In this document: positions 8,209 to 16,954 of the stretch, piece after piece
How positions within the stretch are numbered: position 1 is the first letter of the stretch
Layout of the letters: every line of letters begins with the position of its first letter
Assembly (NCBI RefSeq): GCF_000429525.1
Contig: NZ_AUCA01000009.1
Span: 1-64,000, forward strand
DNA length: 64,000 nt
Origin: Alicyclobacillus contaminans DSM 17975
GTDB lineage: Bacteria; Bacillota; Bacilli; Alicyclobacillales; Alicyclobacillaceae
Direction: 5' to 3'
The notes under the pieces: generated by a model
What the model was told of the DNA's origin: nothing
What the model saw: only the letters and a program-made list of their open reading frames with translations
The model's database searches: none
Made by a program: the position numbers and the translations under genes

Positions 8209-9801
8209 ATGATCACCCCGTTGACACCGCTGGATTTCTTTCGGCGAGCGCTCAAGTATTACCCGGACAAGCTCGCGGTGGTGGATGGCGAGCTGCGATT
8301 CACCTATCAAATGTTTGGACAACGCGTGTACCGTCTTGCCAATGGACTTCGACAACTCGGCGTGGGTCCTGGCGTGAAGGTGGCGGCGCTGATGCCAAAC
8401 ACGCATCAAATGCTGGAGTGCTTTCAGGCCATCCCATTGCTTGGCGCGGTACTGGTCCCGTTGAACATTCGCCTTCAGGCGGAAGAGTTGCGGTATATCA
8501 TCGATCACAGCGACAGCGAAATTGTACTGTTTGACGCGGAATGGTCCCCGGTGATGCGGGAGGTCTTGCCAAATCTCCCGAAGATTCGGCACGTGGTGCA
8601 AGTGGAATGGCCCGGTTTTCCGTCGCTCGATGGGGTGATGCAATATGAATCTCTGCTGGATTCGTCCAGCGACAGTCCCGTGCGTGCGGAGGTGGATGAG
8701 AACGATCCCATCACCATCAACTACACCAGTGGAACGACGTCTCGTCCAAAAGGCGTGGTGCTCACACACCGCAATACGTTCACCAATGCGGCGGATTTTC
8801 TGTTTCATCTCCGCTTTTCTCCCGAAGACGTTTACCTGCACACCCTCCCCATGTTTCATGTCAATGGCTGGGGCGGTGTATGGGCTGTATCCGCGCTCGG
8901 ATGCACGCATGTGTGTTTGCGCAAGGTGAATCCAGTCCAAGTTCTGCAGTTGTTCCAAGACGAAGGGGTCACGGTTGCATGTGGCGCACCGACGGTGTTG
9001 AGCATGCTGTTGCAGGCGCCCAACGTGAATCAGGTGAAGCTGGCGCAGCGCCCACGCATCGCCACAGCCGGTTCGCCGCCTCCGGCCGCTGTGCTTGAAC
9101 GGGTCCATGAGCTGCTGGGCATGGAGGTCATTCATGTGTACGGGCTGACGGAGGTGTCCCCGTTTATTTCCTACTGCGAGTGGCGCCAGGAGTTCAATCA
9201 ATTGCCCGCGTCGGAGCAGGCTGCACTTCGCGCATGCCAAGGTGTGGAACAACTTTTCAATGGCGAAACCAAGGTGGTTCGAGAGGACGGTACGGAGGTC
9301 GCATGGGATGGAAAGGAAATCGGAGAAATTGTTTGCCGTGGAAATGTGGTGATGAAAGAGTATTACAAGCAGCCGGAGGAAACGGCCAGGGCGTTTGCCG
9401 GAGGCTGGTTTCACACGGGAGATTTGGCTGTGGTGCATGCGAATGGATATATCGAAATTGTGGATCGACTCAAAGATGTCATCATTTCCGGGGGTGAAAA
9501 CGTTTCCTCGGTCGAGGTGGAGGGTGTGCTGTACCAGCATCCGGCTGTGGCCGACGCAGGTGTGGTCAGTCGGCCGGACGAGCGTTGGGGGGAAGTGCCA
9601 GTCGCGTTTGTGGTCGTCAAACCCGGGCATCACGTGACCCAGGACGAGTTGAACGCATTCTGTCGGGATCGCCTGGCTCATTACAAGGTGCCGAAGGACT
9701 ACGTCTTTGTTTCAGAGTTGCCTCGCACCGCCACCGGCAAGCTGCAGAAGTTTCGGCTGCGCGAGCGGTTCTGGCAGGGGCAGGAAAAGCGTGTCCAATA
9801 G
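8209..9801 (+). CDS. AMP-forming medium/long-chain acyl-CoA ligase
   Basis: A 530-aa adenylate-forming enzyme. ATG 8209 is chosen because AAAGGAGG lies 6 nt upstream; a longer frame to 8167 overlaps that site. It activates carboxylic acids to acyl-AMP and then acyl-CoA. Visible motifs are the P-loop YTSGTTSRPKGVVLTH (about residues 175-190), LPMFHVNGWGG, VYGLTEVSP, and HTGDLAVVHANGYIEIVDR with the hinge KDVIISGGENVSS. The catalytic lysine sits in PRTATGKLQKFRLR near the C-terminus. It resembles AlkK/FadD-type medium-chain ligases. It converges with the second ligase gene. Confidence 0.9.
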   Translation: MITPLTPLDFFRRALKYYPDKLAVVDGELRFTYQMFGQRVYRLANGLRQLGVGPGVKVAALMPNTHQMLECFQAIPLLGAVLVPLNIRLQAEELRYIIDHSDSEIVLFDAEWSPVMREVLPNLPKIRHVVQVEWPGFPSLDGVMQYESLLDSSSDSPVRAEVDENDPITINYTSGTTSRPKGVVLTHRNTFTNAADFLFHLRFSPEDVYLHTLPMFHVNGWGGVWAVSALGCTHVCLRKVNPVQVLQLFQDEGVTVACGAPTVLSMLLQAPNVNQVKLAQRPRIATAGSPPPAAVLERVHELLGMEVIHVYGLTEVSPFISYCEWRQEFNQLPASEQAALRACQGVEQLFNGETKVVREDGTEVAWDGKEIGEIVCRGNVVMKEYYKQPEETARAFAGGWFHTGDLAVVHANGYIEIVDRLKDVIISGGENVSSVEVEGVLYQHPAVADAGVVSRPDERWGEVPVAFVVVKPGHHVTQDELNAFCRDRLAHYKVPKDYVFVSELPRTATGKLQKFRLRERFWQGQEKRVQ

Positions 9802-9844
9802 GCCCTTTTCTCGCCGGTGGTGCCGGAAGTTTTGGTGATTCTGT

Positions 9845-11341
9845 TCACCCATCCCGACCTGACTCGGACCACGCTGCCAAGAGCGCGGCGCGCACCGCGC
9901 GTCGGTCCAGTTTCCCGGATGCGTTGCGGGGCAACTCTGGCCAGAGGTGCAGCTGCCTCGGTCGCTTGTACCCAGCCAGACGCGGCTGCAAGAACGCCTG
10001 CAGTTCGTTCCAACGCTCCGTCAAAGATGCGGAATGCGCAGGGTGGAGAACCACCACGCACACGGGAACCTCTCCCAGGCGCGCATCCGGCAGGCCGACC
10101 GCGCAGGCCTCGCGGACGGCCGGATGCGACTGGGCCACCTGTTCGATTTCCGCCGGGTGGATGTTGACGCCGCCGCAGATGATGAGATCGGTCATTCGCC
10201 CTGTCAAATGCAGGATGCCGTCAGCGTCCAGATAGCCGCAGTCCCCCGACGCGAGGTAGCCCTGCGGCCGTTGTACGGACGCGAGCAGTGCGGCGGATTC
10301 CCGTGTGTAGCCGGAGAATCCCATGCCGCTTTTGACCTGAATCTCTGTGCCAGCCACGCGCACGCGAGCCGGGAAGAACGGCCGCCCCACCGCATCCGGC
10401 GATGGCGACGCGGAGGACATCACCGAGATAAATCCGACTTCCGATGAGCCGAAGTATTCCACCCAGCGGGTCTTCGGGAAGGCGGCCAACCAGGCCTGTT
10501 GCAGCGATGGGGGAAGTTTGTCTCCGGCGCTCACGCAGGTGATGGGGTGAATCCCTGCAGGACGCTGCAACGGTATGGTCGCATCCAAGACGGAACGGTA
10601 CATGGCGGGAACCATAAACACAGCCTGAATGTCCCCGCTGGCCAAGTGGTTCGCGACAGTAGCCGCGTCGAATCTCCGTTGCAGCCAGACGGTGCCGCCG
10701 ATGAACAGCGCGTGCAGTGCGGCAATCAGGGACGCGGAGTAGCAGAACGGGCCGGGAACCAGCAGGGTGGTGTCCGAATTCATTCCAAACTCGAGGGTCA
10801 TGCCGAAAAAGCTTTCCGTCCACGACTTATGCGTTCGCAAAACGCCCTTGGGTTGGCCGGTGGTGCCCGATGAACAACCGAGGTAGAACAGATCGGTATC
10901 GGACAAGCCGTCGTCGAGTCCGTCCCAATCGCTGGATACGCCCTGGCACAGCGCGTCCAACAGGACGGCGTGGCTCGACGGCACCTGCCCTGGGAGATGG
11001 ATGTCCACCACTGGCCGTCCGTCGGTCTCATGGACAATGCGCCACGGCTGAATGTGCTGAACCATGGCTTCAGATTCCATCTCCGGCAGCCGTGGGTTGA
11101 GCGGCGCCACGACAAATCCGGCGTGCGCCAAACCGAGAAAGAGTGCGAGGTACAGGGGGCTGTTGTCCAAGTGAAGCGCCACAACGTCCCCGGGTTGTCC
11201 GCCGAGTTGCCGAAACGCCCGGCCGTATTGGGCCGCTGCTGCGGCGAGACGGCCGTATGACCAGTACTCTTCTTCCATTCGCATGGCCAGTTTATCAGGG
11301 TCCCAGGCGGCTTTCCAGAACACACCATCGGCAATTCTCAC
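9845..11341 (-). CDS. AMP-dependent acyl-CoA synthetase
   Basis: A 498-aa ANL-superfamily enzyme. The start is placed at GTG 11341 because it overlaps the thiolase stop as GTGA; an upstream GTG at 11365 is also in frame. Motifs are FYLGCSSGTTGQPKGVLRTH, EYFGSSEVGFIS, SGDCGYLDADGILHLTGR, and MTDLIICGGVNIHPAEIEQV, ending with LPRNASGKLDRRA, which holds the catalytic lysine. Its overlap with a thiolase and a nitronate monooxygenase-like gene suggests a small catabolic operon for an unusual carboxylic acid. The acid cannot be named from sequence. Confidence 0.88.
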   Translation of the reverse strand: MRIADGVFWKAAWDPDKLAMRMEEEYWSYGRLAAAAAQYGRAFRQLGGQPGDVVALHLDNSPLYLALFLGLAHAGFVVAPLNPRLPEMESEAMVQHIQPWRIVHETDGRPVVDIHLPGQVPSSHAVLLDALCQGVSSDWDGLDDGLSDTDLFYLGCSSGTTGQPKGVLRTHKSWTESFFGMTLEFGMNSDTTLLVPGPFCYSASLIAALHALFIGGTVWLQRRFDAATVANHLASGDIQAVFMVPAMYRSVLDATIPLQRPAGIHPITCVSAGDKLPPSLQQAWLAAFPKTRWVEYFGSSEVGFISVMSSASPSPDAVGRPFFPARVRVAGTEIQVKSGMGFSGYTRESAALLASVQRPQGYLASGDCGYLDADGILHLTGRMTDLIICGGVNIHPAEIEQVAQSHPAVREACAVGLPDARLGEVPVCVVVLHPAHSASLTERWNELQAFLQPRLAGYKRPRQLHLWPELPRNASGKLDRRAVRAALLAAWSESGRDG

Positions 11342-12519
11342 GATTTCACCTTCACTTTCTCCCACAGCACCGCAATCCCCAAACCGCCGCCCACGCCCAT
11401 CGTGGTCATGCCAAGCCGGGCATCCTGGCGTCGCATCATCTCATGGAACAGGTGCGTGACCAACACGGCTCCAGATGCGCCGTACGGATGCCCGAGGGCG
11501 ATGGCCCCACCGTTCACGTTCAAGCGCTCATGGGGCCAGGCCCATGCGTTGACGCAGGCGAGCACCTGTGCCGCGAAGGCTTCGTTGAATTCCACCAAAT
11601 CAATATCTTCCAGACGATATCCGGTGCGCTCCATCAGCGCCTGCACGGCGGGAATGGGGCCAATCCCGAGGTAATTGGGGTCCACTCCCACGACGACGGA
11701 ATCCACGTAGCGAAGCGCCATCCGACAGCCGAGTTCGCGCGCCTTGGCGGTGGAGGTGAGCAGGCAGACGCTGGCCCCGTCGTTGATGGGACAGGCATTG
11801 CCCGCAGTCACGGTGCCTTCGTCGACAAACGCGGGCGGCAATGCGGAAAGTCGCTCCAGGCTCGTGTCGGGGCGCGGGCATTCATCCTCGGCAATGGTAT
11901 CGCCTGCCGGCGTCTGCACGGGCGTTCGCAGCGACTCGAAAAACCCTGATGCTTCTGCGGCCAGCGCCTTTCGGTGACTGTCCAGAGCGAACGCGTCCTG
12001 CGCCGCGCGGGAGATCTCATAGCGGCGCGCGACGTGCTCGGCGGCCACGCCCATGTCCGGATCGCCAATGGATTCGGGATTGAAACGCGCCCGTGCGTAA
12101 ATGTGGGGCAAACCGCGGTACATGTCGTCCGGCTTTGCGATTTTCCAGGGGGCCCGGCTGGCGCTTTCCACGCCACCTGCGACGACCATCTCCGCTTGTC
12201 CTGCAAGAATGGACTGGGCGGCCAGCACCATTGACTGCAGGCCCGAACCGCACTGCATGTCCACGGTGTAGCCGGGCACGTGCAGGGGAAAGCCGGCTTC
12301 CAACAGAGCGAGTCGCGCGATGTTTCCTCCTGGACCCACCACATTGCCGAGGACTACGTGATGGATCTGGTCAGCGGTCGCACCGGCCGACTGCAGCACC
12401 GCCTGTATGACCGTGGCGGCCAAGGACTCGGGAGGGACTGCGCGCAGCCGCCCGCCGACTTTCCCGATGGGCGTGCGCAGTGCGGCGACCACCAACGCGT
12501 CCCTTTGCGGTCGATTCAC
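11338..12519 (-). CDS. Thiolase-family acetyl-CoA C-acyltransferase with a missing active-site cysteine
   Basis: A 393-aa thiolase. The acyl-accepting cysteine is C90 in VDMQCGSGLQSM, and the catalytic histidine is H344 in NGGAIALGHPYGASG. The second cysteine, normally in C-(I/V)-G-G-G near the C-terminus, is replaced: the text reads TTMGVGGGLGIA, with glycine at position 375. That cysteine acts as the acid/base in Claisen condensation and cleavage, so activity may be altered or lost. Start and stop overlap the neighbours by 4 bp (12516-12519 and 11338-11341), so the three genes should be translated together. Confidence 0.85.
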   Translation of the reverse strand: MNRPQRDALVVAALRTPIGKVGGRLRAVPPESLAATVIQAVLQSAGATADQIHHVVLGNVVGPGGNIARLALLEAGFPLHVPGYTVDMQCGSGLQSMVLAAQSILAGQAEMVVAGGVESASRAPWKIAKPDDMYRGLPHIYARARFNPESIGDPDMGVAAEHVARRYEISRAAQDAFALDSHRKALAAEASGFFESLRTPVQTPAGDTIAEDECPRPDTSLERLSALPPAFVDEGTVTAGNACPINDGASVCLLTSTAKARELGCRMALRYVDSVVVGVDPNYLGIGPIPAVQALMERTGYRLEDIDLVEFNEAFAAQVLACVNAWAWPHERLNVNGGAIALGHPYGASGAVLVTHLFHEMMRRQDARLGMTTMGVGGGLGIAVLWEKVKVKS

Positions 12520-13484
12520 GATGACATCATCCGATTCAATTGGTTCAGCATCCCTTCGGCGTCACGCACCATCTGGTCAAACAGTTCCGCCACGCTGGGC
12601 ACGCTTTGAATGAGACCCATGGATTGACCGGCCCAGGCAAATCCTTCGTCCATGTGACCCTCGAGAATGGCGCGTCGGTTTCGTTCGCCCGTGATATACG
12701 GCCACAGCTGCTCTGGCGTGGTGCCCTTTGCCTCTTCATCGAGAATTCGATCCACCCATGGCGACGGCAGGACCCGCCCCGGAGCGCCAATGCTGCGCTT
12801 AATCACGATGGTGTCGGTCTCCTGTCCCTGAACCAGTGCTTCCTTGTACGCGGGATGGGCGATGCACTCCTTGGTTGCCACAAAGCGCGTCCCCATCTCA
12901 ATGCCTTCCGCGCCGAGTGCCAGCGCGGCCATCAGACCGCGGCCGTCTGCAATGCCGCCGCTCGCGATGACGGGAATCCGAACCGACTCGACGACCCGCG
13001 GCACGAGGACGATGGTGCCGGTGTCGCCTCGCCCAATGTGACCCCCGCCTTCCTGACCCACGGCCATGACGGCGTCGGCGCCCAGGGACTCTGCCTTCTG
13101 CGCTTGGCGCACCGCGCTGACGAGAACCAGTTTCTTTATGGATACATCTTGGAGGCGGCGAAGAATGGGTTCCGGATTGCCGCCGGTCAAGGAAATGGCG
13201 GCCACGCCCTCTTCCACGGCCACCTCGACCAGTTCATCCACCGACCGATGTTGGCCAATGGCGATATTGACCCCAAACGGGTGCTCTGTGAGCGCTTTCG
13301 TCTTGCGAATTTCTTCGCGCAGGTGTGCCGTGGACGGCAACGAGGTGGCCGTGATCTGGCCGAGTCCGCCGGCGTTGGAGACGGCGGCTGCCAACTCCGC
13401 GTAGGCGAGGTTGGCGAGTCCACCTTGAATGATGGGGTATGAGATGTTGAACAGTTCTGTGATCCGCGTGCGCAACGTCTCCAC
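12516..13484 (-). CDS. Nitronate monooxygenase / FabK-like flavoprotein
   Basis: A 322-aa FMN-binding TIM-barrel protein of the 2-nitropropane dioxygenase family. It begins ELFNISYPIIQGGLANLAYA, contains GADAVMAVGQEGGGHIGR (conserved histidine) and VIASGGIADGRGLMAALALG, which forms the FMN phosphate site, then GAEGIEMGTRFVATKE. Members are either nitronate monooxygenases, which oxidise alkyl nitronates, or enoyl-ACP reductases of the FabK type. The absence of fab genes here and its position before a thiolase and an acyl-CoA ligase favour a catabolic role. Start GTG 13484 or TTG 13475 cannot be separated. Confidence 0.85.
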   Translation of the reverse strand: METLRTRITELFNISYPIIQGGLANLAYAELAAAVSNAGGLGQITATSLPSTAHLREEIRKTKALTEHPFGVNIAIGQHRSVDELVEVAVEEGVAAISLTGGNPEPILRRLQDVSIKKLVLVSAVRQAQKAESLGADAVMAVGQEGGGHIGRGDTGTIVLVPRVVESVRIPVIASGGIADGRGLMAALALGAEGIEMGTRFVATKECIAHPAYKEALVQGQETDTIVIKRSIGAPGRVLPSPWVDRILDEEAKGTTPEQLWPYITGERNRRAILEGHMDEGFAWAGQSMGLIQSVPSVAELFDQMVRDAEGMLNQLNRMMSS

Positions 13485-13618
13485 ATCCTTTCACGGGTTC
13501 CGCCGGCCGCCCGACGGATGAATGAACGGTTGCATCCACTTCATGCAGACTCTATTGTACCGCACGAGCGGAGAGGCGGGCGACTGAATTGGATGGGAGT
13601 TACGAGCGGGTATGGGAA

Positions 13619-13658
13619 CGGGCTGTGTCCGGCGAGTGGTTGCTGCAGACACAGCCCG
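13619..13658. terminator. GC-rich hairpin between cotD-like and the nitronate monooxygenase gene
   Basis: CGGGCTGTGTC (13619-13629) pairs perfectly with GACACAGCCCG (13648-13658). It lies 25 nt beyond the stop of the cotD-like gene on the minus strand and before the monooxygenase operon, so it probably ends the coat-protein transcript. No T-run follows, so intrinsic termination would be weak. Confidence 0.5.
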
Positions 13659-13682
13659 CGCGGCCGTGTGATGCAAAGCGCG

Positions 13683-13874
13683 TCAGCAGCGGCGACCGGG
13701 GCAGCCCGGATCGACGAGGACGTTTTGCACCATGGGTTGATAGAAGTGCTGCGGGACATTCACCACAATGTGGCGATTGACGGTGATAACGGGGTGAACG
13801 TACGGAATCATGCGCGGAATGTAGCAGTCGCGGACGATGTACTTCGGTTTGCAAACAATGGGTGGGCAGTTCAT
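13683..13874 (-). CDS. CotD-like spore coat protein
   Basis: A 63-aa protein from ATG 13874 with GGAGGTG 5 nt upstream. It is rich in Cys, Pro, His, Tyr and Val, with MNCPPIVCKPKYIVRD at the start, then PYVHPVITVNRHIVVNVPQH and a final DPGCPGRRC. The pattern of an invariant VHP followed by repeated histidines within hydrophobic residues resembles CotD, an inner-coat protein of Bacillus spores made late in the mother cell. B. subtilis CotD is about 75 aa. I could not identify a clear sigma-K promoter. Assignment to the CotD family is likely, but exact orthology is not proven. Confidence 0.7.
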   Translation of the reverse strand: MNCPPIVCKPKYIVRDCYIPRMIPYVHPVITVNRHIVVNVPQHFYQPMVQNVLVDPGCPGRRC

Positions 13875-14021
13875 GAAAGACACCTCCATGATGCAGGATG
13901 GGTTAGACGATTTATTGAATGACGGAACGTGGTCTTTTGGTTGGGGACAGTCGCCTGATTCCGGAGTGAATCTTGGTCTCGCCGTTACCGCGGCAGTTGC
14001 TCGCAGACGGGATGAAGATTT

Positions 14022-14051
14022 TTCTAAACGCAAATGGATTTTGCGTATAAT
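14022..14051 (+). promoter_or_regulatory. Sigma-A type promoter of manA
   Basis: A perfect TATAAT (14046-14051) lies 50 nt before the manA ATG. An 18-nt spacer separates it from TTCTAA at 14022-14027, a poor -35 match. Confidence 0.55.
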
Positions 14052-14101
14052 GAGGTTCGGTAACGCCGCAACGCGATGTCTACGTGGGAGGTCGATTCGG
14101 A

Positions 14102-15097
14102 ATGACGGAGACAAACAACGCGTTTCGTGCGTATCCGCTGCAGTTTCGGGCGATACCGCAAGAGCGCATTTGGGGTGGACACGCACTGAAGTCGTGGTTT
14201 GGCGTGGAGCAATTGGAAGCGCCCATCGGAGAGTACTGGGTGCTCTCGGGCCACCCGCACGCCACCAGCGTGGTGACGAATGGGCCATTGGCGGGCCGGA
14301 CATTGACCGATGTGGTCGACGCGTATCCCTCGGAGTACCTTGGGAATTCTCCGCAGCCGCGATTTCCTCTATTGATCAAATTCCTGGAGGCGGCGGACGA
14401 CCTGTCCGTGCAGGTGCATCCGGACGACGCGTACGCAAAGCAGCATGAGGGTGACTACGGCAAGACGGAAGCGTGGTACGTGCTGGGGTGCAAACCGGAC
14501 GGCAAGGTTGTCTACGGACACCGTTTTGCCGACAAGCAGAGTTATCAGCGGGCGGTGGCCGAGGGAACGGTGAAAGATTACCTCGACTATCAGTCCATTC
14601 AGCCGGGGCAGGTGGTGTTTGTTCCAGCGCAAACGCTGCATGCCCTGTTGGCGGGGACTTCGGTGATTGAAGTACAGCAGACATCCGATGTCACCTATCG
14701 GGTGTATGACTGGGATAGAGTGGACAAGCACGGCAGAGGACGCGAATTGCACGTGGACAAGGCGGGGGATGTGCTGGCTTACACAGCGACCGCCGAGCCC
14801 AGCGCACCCGCGCCGACACTGCTGTCGGATGCGGACGGCATACGGCGCGAACGGCTGGTCACCTGTGATTACTTCACGTTGGAGAAATGGGTGCTCCAAC
14901 CGGGCGCGCATCGCATCGAGCGGGGCCCTGCCGCAAGCCCCGACGTCCTGATTGGCGTTGGTGGCGCCGGACAGCTCACCTGGGACGGAGGCGAGCTGTC
15001 TCTGCAGCGCACCACCACGGTGCTCGTCCCCACGTCATTGGCGTCGTACACGCTGGACGTGACCGAAACCTTGGAGATTCTGCGGGTTACCTACTGA
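14102..15097 (+). CDS. manA: Mannose-6-phosphate isomerase, class I
   Basis: A 331-aa zinc enzyme interconverting mannose-6-phosphate and fructose-6-phosphate. ATG 14102 follows GGGAGGTCG. The zinc ligands are visible: Q104 and H106 in LSVQVHPDD, E123 in KTEAWYVLG, and H180 in PAQTLHALLAG. The short Bacillus-type length (about 315-330 aa) fits. It is a single-gene unit with its own TATAAT promoter and a strong terminator. It feeds mannose into glycolysis or supplies mannose-6-phosphate for glycan synthesis. Confidence 0.93.
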   Translation: MTETNNAFRAYPLQFRAIPQERIWGGHALKSWFGVEQLEAPIGEYWVLSGHPHATSVVTNGPLAGRTLTDVVDAYPSEYLGNSPQPRFPLLIKFLEAADDLSVQVHPDDAYAKQHEGDYGKTEAWYVLGCKPDGKVVYGHRFADKQSYQRAVAEGTVKDYLDYQSIQPGQVVFVPAQTLHALLAGTSVIEVQQTSDVTYRVYDWDRVDKHGRGRELHVDKAGDVLAYTATAEPSAPAPTLLSDADGIRRERLVTCDYFTLEKWVLQPGAHRIERGPAASPDVLIGVGGAGQLTWDGGELSLQRTTTVLVPTSLASYTLDVTETLEILRVTY

Positions 15098-15249
15098 GCA
15101 AGATGAATCCGCGTGCGGAAGAAACAGGCGGATGCGGTGGGGCAGGTATCGTGTCCACCCCTCGGCATAGCGTATATGGTATGGCATCGGTGCCACGCAC
15201 GAGCGGCGGCCCCTCCTCCTTGCTGCCGCTCCGTGCGTCTGGAAATCCG

Positions 15250-15283
15250 AAACCCTCTTCTCACCGTCGAGAAGAGGGTTTTT
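15250..15283 (+). terminator. Rho-independent terminator after manA
   Basis: AAACCCTCTTCTC (15250-15262) pairs with GAGAAGAGGGTTT, followed by further T residues to 15283. Stem of 13 bp with a 6-nt loop. It separates manA from the ger operon. Confidence 0.9.
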
Positions 15284-15367
15284 CGATGTACGTACGGATG
15301 CGCATAGATCCTTTGACCCTGGAAATGATAGCGGTAAATGGTTTGGGCAGGTCTGGAGTGACGGTGT

Positions 15368-16954
15368 GTGTTTCACAAACGTAAAGGCAAGAAGATGCGC
15401 CACATGTCCTTATCTCTGGAATCGAACAGCCAATACGGGTCACTCGGCGGTGCGGAACTCGGGCCTGACTCGCCGGTGCCGGACACGCTCTCCGCGATGG
15501 CTCAATCCATCCAGGAAGACTGGGACAGGTGCGCGGACTTGCAGACGCGCATTGTGGACGTCCGGGGGACCAAGGTGCTGTTGGTGTGGATTCGCGGATC
15601 GGTCAATCTCTCGCGGCTAGAACTAAGCGTGTTGACGCCGCTGACGGAAATTTACAGAGAACGGCCGCGCTTGGAGCACATCCAGTGGGCGCTGCGCAGC
15701 TGTCGGCTCAATCCATTGCGCACGCGGCGAGAGGTCAATCAAATGATTGCCGACGGCGGTGTGGTGCTGTACGTGGATGGCGCATCCGTGGCGCTGAGCG
15801 TGGACAGTGGCGATGCCCCCGGTCGCAGCGTGGACAAAGCAGAAAACGAGCCGACACTGTACGGACCGCAGGAGGGGTTCGTCGAGTCGCTGGACGTGAA
15901 TTTGGCGTTGCTTCGCAAACGCATCCGCAGTCCCCATCTGAAAGTGGAGAGTCGACGTGTTGGGGAGTATTCCCATTCCGAAGTCAGCATCGTGTATGTG
16001 GACAACATTGTCAAGCCGCAACTTGTGGAAGAAGCGCGTCGGCGGATCTCCGGACTGTCCGTGGACACCATGTCCGACATCTACAAACTGATGGAACTGG
16101 TGACGGATGTCCCCAAGACGGTTTTTCCCATGGTCGAAGAAACGGAACGTCCGGACAGGGTGGTTGGTGGACTGATGCAAGGGCGCATCGCCCTGATGGT
16201 GGACGGGGCTCCCTCGTGCTTCATGGTACCTGTTCAATTTGTAACCTTACTGGCGTCGGCGGATGATTACTACATGAACTTCATATTGACGCTGTTCATT
16301 CGTCTGTTGCGTCACATGGCCTTTTGGCTTTCCCTGTTGTTGCCCTCGCTCTATGTGGCTTTGTTGACGTACAACCAAGATTTGATGCCCACACCGCTGT
16401 TGATCAGTGTTGCGTCACAGCACCGAGGGATTCCGTTGCCCACGGTGCTGGAAGCCCTAGTGATGATGGTGTCTTTTGAGCTGCTTCGGGAGGCTGGACT
16501 CCGTCTGCCGCGTGCCGTGGGGCAATCGGTCAGTATTGTGGGGACACTGATCATTGGAGATGCAGCGGTGCGTGCTGGATTGGTCTCTGCAGGCATGGTG
16601 ATTGTTGTGGCGGCCACTGGAATGGCCTCGTTCGCTTTGCCTGTGTACGGTTTCGTGAATCCAAATCGACAACTGCAGTACCTGTTCGTGTTGGTGGCTG
16701 GATTATTCGGATTGGTGGGCATTGTCACATTGGGATATCTGCTGGTGGTACATCTCGTATCGCTCCGCTCCTTCGGAGTTCCATATATGGGGCCCATTGC
16801 CCCGCTCAATTTCCACGATTTGAAGGATACCTTCGTTCGTGCGCCCTGGTACGCTATGGACCGCCGCCCGGAACAGATGGAGACGGTCAATCCCCGTCGC
16901 GGGCGCACACGCCGCCCCGGTCCCACCAAACAGTCGACGGGGGAGAACCCGTGA
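15368..16954 (+). CDS. Spore germination receptor subunit A (GerA family)
   Basis: A 528-aa protein starting at GTG 15368. It has a hydrophilic N-terminal domain of about 300 residues with the family motif YGPQEGFVESLDVNLALLRKRI (about 163-184), then about five membrane segments from residue 310 to 490, and a basic C-terminal tail. A subunits form the germinant receptor in the inner membrane of the spore and take part in sensing nutrients. Its stop overlaps the gerC-type start by 4 bp (GTGA). The operon should be expressed late in the forespore, but I could not identify a good sigma-G promoter. The nutrient specificity is unknown. Confidence 0.93.
   Translation: MFHKRKGKKMRHMSLSLESNSQYGSLGGAELGPDSPVPDTLSAMAQSIQEDWDRCADLQTRIVDVRGTKVLLVWIRGSVNLSRLELSVLTPLTEIYRERPRLEHIQWALRSCRLNPLRTRREVNQMIADGGVVLYVDGASVALSVDSGDAPGRSVDKAENEPTLYGPQEGFVESLDVNLALLRKRIRSPHLKVESRRVGEYSHSEVSIVYVDNIVKPQLVEEARRRISGLSVDTMSDIYKLMELVTDVPKTVFPMVEETERPDRVVGGLMQGRIALMVDGAPSCFMVPVQFVTLLASADDYYMNFILTLFIRLLRHMAFWLSLLLPSLYVALLTYNQDLMPTPLLISVASQHRGIPLPTVLEALVMMVSFELLREAGLRLPRAVGQSVSIVGTLIIGDAAVRAGLVSAGMVIVVAATGMASFALPVYGFVNPNRQLQYLFVLVAGLFGLVGIVTLGYLLVVHLVSLRSFGVPYMGPIAPLNFHDLKDTFVRAPWYAMDRRPEQMETVNPRRGRTRRPGPTKQSTGENP

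Noticed and set aside
8074-9681. A 535-codon open frame on the minus strand opposite the acyl-CoA ligase gene
   Set aside because: It is the antisense shadow of a well-supported ligase; it is rich in His and Arg, has no recognisable domain, and has no ribosome binding site.
13837-14448. Plus-strand frame overlapping cotD-like and manA starts
   Set aside because: No ribosome binding site, overlaps two supported genes and the manA promoter in the wrong frame.
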